DNA of 64,000 nt, from positions 434,001-498,000 of the forward strand of contig JAPWDM010000021.1 in the NCBI GenBank assembly GCA_035578155.1, written 5' to 3'. Of this stretch, positions 53,814-64,000 are shown one piece after another (within the stretch, counting starts at the first letter, position 1; each line of letters opens with the position of its first letter). The position numbers and the translations under genes are program-made. The DNA comes from Brachynemurus nebulosus (taxonomy: Eukaryota; Arthropoda; Insecta; Neuroptera; Myrmeleontidae). Under the pieces are notes generated by a model. The model had not been told where the DNA came from. It saw nothing but the letters and a program-made list of their open reading frames with translations, and made no database searches.

Positions 53814-55164
53814 TGTTACAAGCCGGGTTTATTATTCAAAATTTAAATATTTTTTATATTTTTATGGGAATAGAAATAATTCCAAATTAAAAAGTTTGAA
53901 TCGAATTTTAAGTCGATATAAAAGTAATGCGTAGATACATAGTCTAATCTAATGAACACTTGCATAAATAAATAATTATTAAATATTTCTATAAACAAAA
54001 AGGTCCATTCATCGAAGTAACGGCTTAAGTAAATAAATTTCTCGAGTATCTGGACATGTAAGAAATTATTTAGACTAAACATCCGGGCGACAAAAAAAAA
54101 ACCGTTGGCGATAAATAATAATTAATAAAATTAACGAGAAATGATTAATTGCTGATAAGGATTTTTTTTCTATGGAACGTTCTAGAACAAATTTATAGAC
54201 CAGAGGGGTATGAGGTGAAGGGTATGTAGAAGCCAAGCAAAATTGAAAATCAAAACGGTTAAAAAAAGTCGTTCTCTGGTTTTGATAGTGAAAAGAAGTC
54301 GGTTTGTGGGTTTTTGATTGTTGAGTAATTTGGGTGATTGTTATTAAGGGCTTTGTTGTGTAGTTGAGTGATTGGGGATTTTGTGTGTGAGATATGTGGA
54401 TTAGGTTGATCGAGTGGGATTATTGTTGGGACTATTTAATCGGGATATTTGGGGATTTTTAGAAACTGTTGAAGGGTTATAAACTTGGGTGAATTTAGCG
54501 TTTAAGAAATTTGTACGTTTAAAAAAATTTAAGTGTAGTTTTGTAAGAACTTAGTTGTATAAGTTTTTATTGTTTATTTTATAAGGAGAATTTGGTGAGT
54601 ACCTACCTAAAATTCTGTAATATATTTTATGGTTCTTATTTTTTTTTTTAACTAAAACCTCAAACATCAATTTCTGGGACCGATTGTGAAAATATCAATA
54701 ACTTACGGGAAAATAGTGGGTACAACGGGTTACATTTTATTTGTCAAACATAACTGAATATTTTGGATAATTGAATATAACAATGGGTCCGCGGATGATG
54801 TTTGAAGTTTAATGAAATTTTATTGGGTTTTGTATCATTTTTAAGGCGGGTTATATTGTTTCTGTATAAGCTGGGCTAAATAGTTTGTATAAATTTTATA
54901 TATTAGACGGGTTAAAATAAATTAGAAGAAAAAGGGATTTCGGTTGTTTTATTTCTGTAAATTTTAGATCTTGTATTTCAGCCAGAAAATCCACTTTTAT
55001 CGCCAATTAATCCGTCATGGATTAACCTTGTCAGGAGTTCGAACCCCTGCTTCATTATTCGGTGCATGTACATTTTTTTCGCTACCCTTCCGCCGAATTA
55101 ATAATATAATTCGCCGTTCCTTGGTTTTCCATGTACATATGTTAACTAATAGGGCACGGTTACA
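53814..55164 (+). repeat. 3' LTR of the env-bearing provirus
   Basis: 1351 bp, matches 43607-44959 end to end with scattered substitutions and short indels. Confidence 0.95.
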
Positions 55165-55951
55165 GTGTCGATTTCTCGTCATTCGCAACAGCTTGATCTT
55201 TTACAAACGGCAACTTTAAGTATTTTGCAGAAAGACTTGGGTGTACACCCCTATAAGATAGTGTTGACTCAAGAACTGAAGTTATCACAGTCGACGTGTG
55301 TTTGCTGATTGGGCTTTAGAGCAACTTGAAAATAACCCCTTTTTTAGTGAAAAAATCATCTTTTCGTATGAAGTCCATTTTTGATTGAACGGCTTTGTCA
55401 ATAAGCACAATTGTCGTTTTTGGTCTGAACAAAATCCACAGTAAATTCTTGATAAGCTTTTGCATCCGCAAAAGATTACTGTTTGGTATGGTTTAGGGGT
55501 AGAAGAATCATTAGACCATATTTTTTATTTTTAAATGAAACAGGAAATGAAGTTACGGTGAATGGTGAGCGGTATAGAGCAATGTTGACAGATTTTTAGT
55601 AGCCGAAATTGAATGAAATTGATTTAGACGGCATTTGATTTCAACAAGATAGTGCGAGATGCCACACTGCTCGTGCTGCCATCGATTTGTTGAAAGAAAA
55701 GTTCGGTGAATCCATAATTTCAAGAAATGCTGGAATTAACTAGCCTCCAAAGAGTTGCACATGTTAACTCCTTTAGACTACTTTTTATGGGGTTATCTGA
55801 AGTCACTCTGTAACGGTTACAATATATGAGCGGTAAGCGGCCCGCCATTTTGTTCTTTAAATACATAAATTTATCTCATTCAATCCCAAAAACCGCTTTA
55901 TGATATTGAGTATAATTTTTCAGTTATAAATTAAGTAACATTTCGATTAAA

Positions 55952-55954
<3 letters not shown>

Positions 55955-55986
<32 letters not shown>
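55955..55986. repeat. (TA)n microsatellite, left border of foldback
   Basis: About 32 bp of TA immediately before GTTGCAGCTATATTGTC. Confidence 0.95.
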
Positions 55987-59068
<3,082 letters not shown>

Positions 59069-59936
59069 CTATAGATACTTATTTCATAAAAGATGTTAAT
59101 AGTACCTCTGATCTGTTTAGCTGTATGCATTATCTATATATATTCTAGAAAGTTCTTTTGCATTGTATCAAATGTACAATTTTAATGTTTAGTTTGAATT
59201 TAAAATAATTTTTTGTTTACTTAAGGGTTACCTCTTTTACTTATTATTGTACGTATCGAGAGAGGATAGTAACAATGACATGTACCAATCACACAGCAAT
59301 GGTGTGCCTTATGAACGAGTCATGATACTAGAGGTGCCATGGTGTTTGGTTTGTCGCTAGATTCATCCTTTATCAGATGGCCACTCTTGTAATGGGTTTA
59401 TCTCTCTCTAGAGAGGGTGATTGAGTTAGGTGAACTTAATGAGTGTGTTATGTATTTTTCCAGATTTTTCAATGGCAAATATATATTACTGAAGCGCACC
59501 GTCACATGGTTTTTATTTCGTCACAGATTCAAGTACACGTCACTGTTCACGTACCAGTCAAGACAAACAAAAGATAAGTGGTAATTTCATCAACATAATA
59601 ATTGTGCATCGCGGTTCAGTGCCCTCTGCCTAGTCAACATTACCGCGGACGTAACAACTGGTTTATGCAGATAAACCACAAACCTTTGATGACTTGAAAC
59701 TGAACATCAAACGTTGCTTGCGTGAGACCTGACATGATTTATTGCAAAATGGCATTGAAAATTTGGTTCATCGGATACGCTCATGTAAACAAAGCTAAAG
59801 TGGTCATTTGAATGATGTACTATTCAGAATCTAATATCATAAACTAAACCTCAAATTAAAAAAAAAAATGGTTTTATCTTAAATAGTTATTTTATTCCAA
59901 TTCAACATCATATCGTTCTTATTGAAAGACCCTGTA

Positions 59937-61410
59937 GGAAGGAAAAATCGATGAAAACATGTCCAAAGATTAGCCGGAAGTACCTACTGGGTTAAAGTAA
60001 AAAAATTTTAGGCATTTAATAAATTAAGGCAGTTATCAGTTTCTATGAAAAATTTTGAAAAGACACTGTAGTCCAAGTTTTAATTGTATTTTTATTTAAA
60101 TAAAAACTAAGAACTCTAATGCAGTGATTGCAAGGGTTCTGGATGTGGAGTATGAACAACAAGTATTCTCATTTTGTGGTAAAGTATTAAGGAATAAAAA
60201 AAAAGAAACGAGTAGTAGGTTTTGGCCGGTTTGGGATCCTCCATCCCTCCATCCAACTTTTTGAGCGACCTCGGCAGGTGGTAGGTAACCTATGTGGGTT
60301 CTAGAAGCCTGCGGCGGTGGGTGGAGCAAAATTTTTTTCTAGCCTAGTGGAACTTGATCCAGCCTAAGAGAACCTAAGGAAATTTGGTGTAACCTAACAA
60401 AATTTTTCTAACCTAAGAATTTCCCTAATAGATGCCGCAGCCACCTTCGAGCCTGTGAATTCGCTACTAGATGGCGTTGCTAGTCTGGATTCCTGTGTGT
60501 AAGTTTGAAAAATTGTCAATAGATTGCATCGAAAACCTTTTTTTTTTGATAGTTAAACTAGCCATTAAAAGATGGCCTTGCTTTCATAATTTTATAATAT
60601 TTTTATTTGAAAACAGGCTTAAATTGTCAGCTGACGTCACTATCAAGTTACAAAAAGAGTTAATTATAGTAAAAATTGTCAATTTCAGTTAGTGAATCGC
60701 TCAAAAAATCGGGAGGTGGGGAGGTGGTCCCGAAATGCTCATATTGCTACTACTTCGATTCCAAAGGACGCGAGATGTTACGGTGCATTAGTACGTATGT
60801 ATGTGTTATTAAAATATTTTATTTGTTATAATGTAAGCAGACTAAATGTCCTTGGCCGCGAAATGTTGTGGATTGATAATCATATGTTAGCACAGTAATA
60901 GAATTTTACGTTCAATGTATTACATATGGCAATACAGTCGCAAGACATATTTTTTAATTACATATGTTATAATTTTATGCAATGGTAGGTATAGTATTCT
61001 CTTTAACGAAAAAAATTCCAACGTACTTGTTTATGCAGGCTCAGCAATTTCTATATGAGAATATCATTTTATTTCCTCCGATATTTATATAGCGAACTAA
61101 TTTATATACTGATTTCGGTTTTTTCAACTTAATCATTTTTTACAAGATTTTGTATCGACCTAGTCGTATGTTAATATTTAGTATAGTTTTAAATATTTTT
61201 TGTATTAACTGCATAGGTTAGTTTTTTTAATTGTTATTTTGAATTATTTTAGTATTGTTATATAGTATTACTCAATCAGAAAATAATATTAGCCTGTAAA
61301 GAATTAATAAAAAATAGATACTACATTATTTGGTGGTAAGTAGAATTCAGCTAATATAAATTTTTTTTTTTTGACTGAAAATAATGTTATAAAATCTTTT
61401 CAGGTAGCAC
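59937..61410. other. Mostly gene-free, some balanced-composition patches
   Basis: 60230-60480 and 60690-60800 are richer in GC than the surroundings and might hold 5' untranslated exons; TGTGTAAGTTTG near 60496 is a donor-like site. Between 60340 and 60410 there are several AACCTAA or AGCCTAA words, dispersed and not a telomere array. No protein is recognised. Confidence 0.3.
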
Positions 61411-61414
61411 TAAA

Positions 61415-61804
61415 ATGAACGTTAACGATTTAAGTGATAACGACTCCATCGATTCCGAGGATTCCTTTGAATCAATTTATTCCTTTTCCAGCGCTATCGA
61501 AAATATATATATAGACAGCAGATTAGATGTAAGTATTACGATGCAAAGACGTATATGGCATGAATATTATGATCGTGAACTTACAATCGAGCAATTAAGG
61601 CGTCGATATACTGACGCTGATTTAGTGATAATATTGCATTTACGTCGAAGGTGGGAGGAAATTAATAGAGATGAAGACTCTATAAGTGAAAGTGAAAGTG
61701 ATTTAGGATTTGTGAGTGGTGAGGATGAAAACAGCAGTAACTCAGGGTTTATAAGTGACGAGAGTGAAATTAATGGTAATAATTTAGGACCTAATGAAGA
61801 GTAA
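61415..61804 (+). CDS. Hypothetical acidic protein, 129 aa, intact
   Basis: ATG 61415 in a good context (CACTAAAATGAACG) opens a complete frame to TAA 61802-61804. A consensus acceptor, AAAATCTTTTCAG/GTAGC, lies just upstream, so this may be the last exon of a spliced gene whose 5' exon is in 60.4-61.2 kb. The ends are Ser/Asp/Glu-rich (LSDNDSIDSEDSFESI; SISESESDLGFVSGEDENSS). The middle is basic and helical-looking (RIWHEYYDRELTIEQLRRRY, LRRRWEEINRD), like a small DNA-binding or coiled module. AATAAA-like sites follow near 62027 and 62078. I do not recognise a family. Unlike nearly all other genes here it has no break, so a host or recently active gene is plausible. Confidence 0.45.
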   Translation: MNVNDLSDNDSIDSEDSFESIYSFSSAIENIYIDSRLDVSITMQRRIWHEYYDRELTIEQLRRRYTDADLVIILHLRRRWEEINRDEDSISESESDLGFVSGEDENSSNSGFISDESEINGNNLGPNEE

Positions 61805-63420
61805 TAAATTCAATCTTCGAAATTCTATATTAATAACTCAAAGACAAATACAACTGACAACAAACGACAGCAATATGTTATAAACTTTATTTGATATGTT
61901 CAGTAAATTTTGTATTTATTATATTTTGTATTTTCTGTTTCTAAAATTAAATAACAAAAAATTCAGTATTTTCGTAAAAAATCATGTTTACATAATAAAA
62001 AGTGATTATTGTATTTCGCCAGTTAATAAATTTTTAATAATGTACCTGTTTTTTTCTTTTTTTTTAATCTATACTTAATAAAACATTTTTTAAAAGAAAA
62101 ACCGATCTTTTTATTCACACCCATCCCTACATAAAAAATAAATCAAATTAATTTTTAATGTTATACCTTAAACATGGTGCGAATGTAAAAATTCACATAA
62201 TTTTAAATATACGATCACTATGAGTAGAAAAAGTTAGTTTGTATTCATAGGTAGATTTTTGCTAGCTTGTAATTTTTAGAAAAATGTATTATTCTGTAGA
62301 TGTATTTTTATTTTAATTTGTGTATGATAAAATACACAAATTAAAATACACAATTAGTTACATTTATACGGTACAAAAATAAAAAATCGATATATAAAAC
62401 TTGTATGATCTATACAGTACTCTGTTAAAAGTACGGGTTTCTACACCGTTAAAAAACATATTTTTTTACAATATCAATATATTGTAAAAAAATCATATTT
62501 CTTAATATTTTTAAAACTGAATATGTAATATCAAGAATTTAAAACAGTTTTGAAACATTAATTTCTCCTCATAATATTTTTTAGTCTTAAATTAATAGCA
62601 CAATGTTCCATATATTTTAAGAAAATTTTTCTTTTAATATTTTATAACTTATCTAAAAAATTTATAGCTATTTTTATCAAAAAATTTATTACTTGCTATT
62701 GTTTAAAAAATTAGTTAAATATATCTATAGGTATTAAGTGACCCCTAGTTTTTGTGAAAGACGGTAGTAATAGCAATTCATCTTAAATACGAAATTATTT
62801 TATCAATGCTAAATAAGCGTTTTTTTTCTCATATTATCATACTCCAATATATTGTATATTATTATAATTTATAAAAATGTGTTTTATTTATTAAAAAATT
62901 TAGCAAAATTTTAAATAATATCGCGTCAAAATAATATTCAGAAGTCAATAAAAGACAATAGCAGTAAATTTATTAAGATAACTATAAATAAATATTAATC
63001 TAATGTTGAAATATTTATTAACAAATAGTACTGCTTAGTAGAAAATTAGGCACCTATTGTTTTGTTTTCAAATTTACCTTTTTGCAATTAAAGAAAATTT
63101 TAGTAACTATCGATACCTATATAAAACGATACCCATAAAAGACAAGCATGCTCTGATCTCAACAATTTTTTCCCCTGTTAAATTCGTATGTTCTTACTTC
63201 GCTGAAACTTATATAATAGTTATAGCAAGCTAGGTAGGTATTGAATAAGTATTTTTTGTTTATTAATTTATTGATGATAGAGAAAAAAAATTTATGTTTT
63301 TATAGACAGTGAAATACTTTTAAACTATTTTTTGCAGTTTAATTTTGTAAAAACACCTAAAAATTATCAGTCACAGACAAATATTTCTAAGCAAACGAAT
63401 TGAAAATGTAATTTTATATC
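61805..63420. other. AT-rich, gene-free
   Basis: About 1.6 kb. Near 62325 there is a short inverted pair (GTGTATGATAAAATACAC). At 62455-62495 a TTTTTTTACAATATCAATATATTGTAAAAAAATC palindrome is visible in part. Nothing else. Confidence 0.35.
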
Positions 63421-63444
63421 ATAAGAATAAATGCGTATATATAG

Positions 63445-63510
63445 GGTGGACAGTAAATAACTCTCATAATTTTTAAAGAGCGGATGAAAACTTTAATTTT
63501 GGATTACGAA
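63445..63510 (+). mobile_element. Possible mariner-type terminal sequence
   Basis: AGGGTGGACAGTAAATAACT with a TA just before it, then AGAGCGGATGAAAACTTTAA, resembles a mariner-family terminal repeat. No partner end is visible in the window. Confidence 0.25.
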
Positions 63511-63708
63511 ATTTTATTTTTTTTTTCCGGAGTTAAGCTGCATTCAATTAATTAACCCTTTCCTGCACAGCAGTTTTAGATCATTACTGTGCAAACGATA
63601 CTTCAAATTAGCAAATCATTAATAATATGGATGAATACTTACTGGCAAGAATTACATAGTTTACACATATGTTCTATCGCATCAGAATGTTAATAGGACA
63701 ATGCGATT

Positions 63709-63728
63709 TAATTGCCTATATTCAGGAG
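63709..63728 (-). repeat. Polinton-end motif, copy 3 (inverted)
   Basis: TAATTGCCTATATTCAGGAG on the plus strand is the complement of the motif at 19423. If it marks an element end, the element extends to the right, beyond the window. Confidence 0.45.
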
Positions 63729-64000
63729 CAAGCAAAAACATTACCTATTTTAATAGCTTAGAAAATACACATTACATAGTTCGTTGTAAGAACAATCATT
63801 TCGGTGATCTTTTTTAACGAATTACTAGAATTAAGGACTGTGGTATGTAAGAAATAACAACACTCACATAATTTTAAAATAATTAACATATAGCTATTGG
63901 AAAAGTTACAAAGATTTTTTTAACAACTTATTAAATGCTGATAGCTTATTTTAATATCTCCTATAGGGTCTTAAGTATAACCCTTCACCCGAAATTTTTT

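Larger units (their letters stand above)
43607..55164 (+). mobile_element. Ty3/gypsy provirus with env, 11.56 kb, TSD GTGT
   Basis: LTRs 43607-44959 and 53814-55164 both run TGTTACAAGCCGGG...GGGCACGGTTACA. The 4-bp duplication GTGT lies at 43603-43606 and 55165-55168. A primer-site-like TGGTGGCAGCG follows the 5' LTR and AAAGGGGGGAG precedes the 3' LTR. Gene order is gag-protease-RT-RNase H-integrase-env. The LTRs differ only at scattered sites (a rough count by eye is 15-25 over 1.35 kb), yet gag, pol and env all carry breaks and pol has lost part of RT. Confidence 0.95.

Noticed and set aside
60340..60415. Telomeric (TTAGG)n repeat
   Set aside because: The CCTAA words are spaced irregularly and not in tandem.

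Overview
This is an AT-rich nuclear window from an arthropod, most likely an insect. The evidence is the mix of mobile elements: a Polinton/Maverick remnant, Ty3/gypsy elements (one with a virus-type envelope gene), hAT elements related to GTF2IRD2 and ZMYM1, a MULE with a SWIM-type tail, pogo/Tigger, a mariner with the insect HTH domain called DUF4817, and long (TA)n tracts. A sap-feeding hemipteran is my guess, but nothing here proves it. I see no rRNA, tRNA, CRISPR array or clear conserved host gene. Almost all recognisable coding sequence belongs to mobile or viral-type elements, and most of it is broken.

Layout. 0-5.7 kb: Polinton/Maverick remnants (DUF8207-like protein, fibre-like repeat protein, truncated integrase, C2H2 finger protein with its promoter, packaging ATPase). 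7.65-9.33 kb: a hAT element with a perfect 8-bp target duplication. 9.8-12.8 kb and 14.3-16.3 kb: two large foldback (inverted-repeat) elements, the first with two smaller foldbacks inside it. 16.3-18.05 kb: a decayed Tigger transposase. 18.4-19.45 kb: a mariner-type fragment abutting a second Polinton finger gene, whose TATA box and end motif match the first copy. 20.9-22.4 kb: Tc1 debris, a hAT MITE and TA tracts. 22.8-32.57 kb: a Ty3/gypsy element with an intact 1140-codon pol; a 1.6-kb hAT sits in its gag with a perfect TSD. 32.6-38 kb: a repeat family (copies A-D) around a small two-exon candidate gene open in two frames, then more foldbacks. 38.33-40.13 kb: a PIF/Harbinger-like non-autonomous element. 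40.8-43.1 kb: MULE and Tc1 remnants.

43.2-59.9 kb is one mariner element swollen by nested insertions. An 11.56-kb Ty3/gypsy provirus with env (TSD GTGT) cuts the transposase once. A solo-LTR-like element (TSD ACTC/ACTG) cuts it again, and that LTR holds a 3-kb foldback built of ~122-bp tandem units between two TA tracts. The transposase reading frame resumes across each insertion.

60-64 kb holds mainly AT-rich sequence, one intact 129-codon ORF of unknown function preceded by a good splice acceptor, and a third copy of the Polinton end motif in the opposite orientation.

The window reads as a layered insertion record, not as a cooperating gene set. The most unusual points are the env of the provirus (arthropod negative-strand virus glycoprotein type, not the errantivirus type), the nine-copy ATTGTTG cluster in that provirus leader, the dual-frame spliced gene at 33.6-34.2 kb, and the paired Polinton gene ends with conserved TATA boxes. 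All family calls are from recognition by eye; no search was run.
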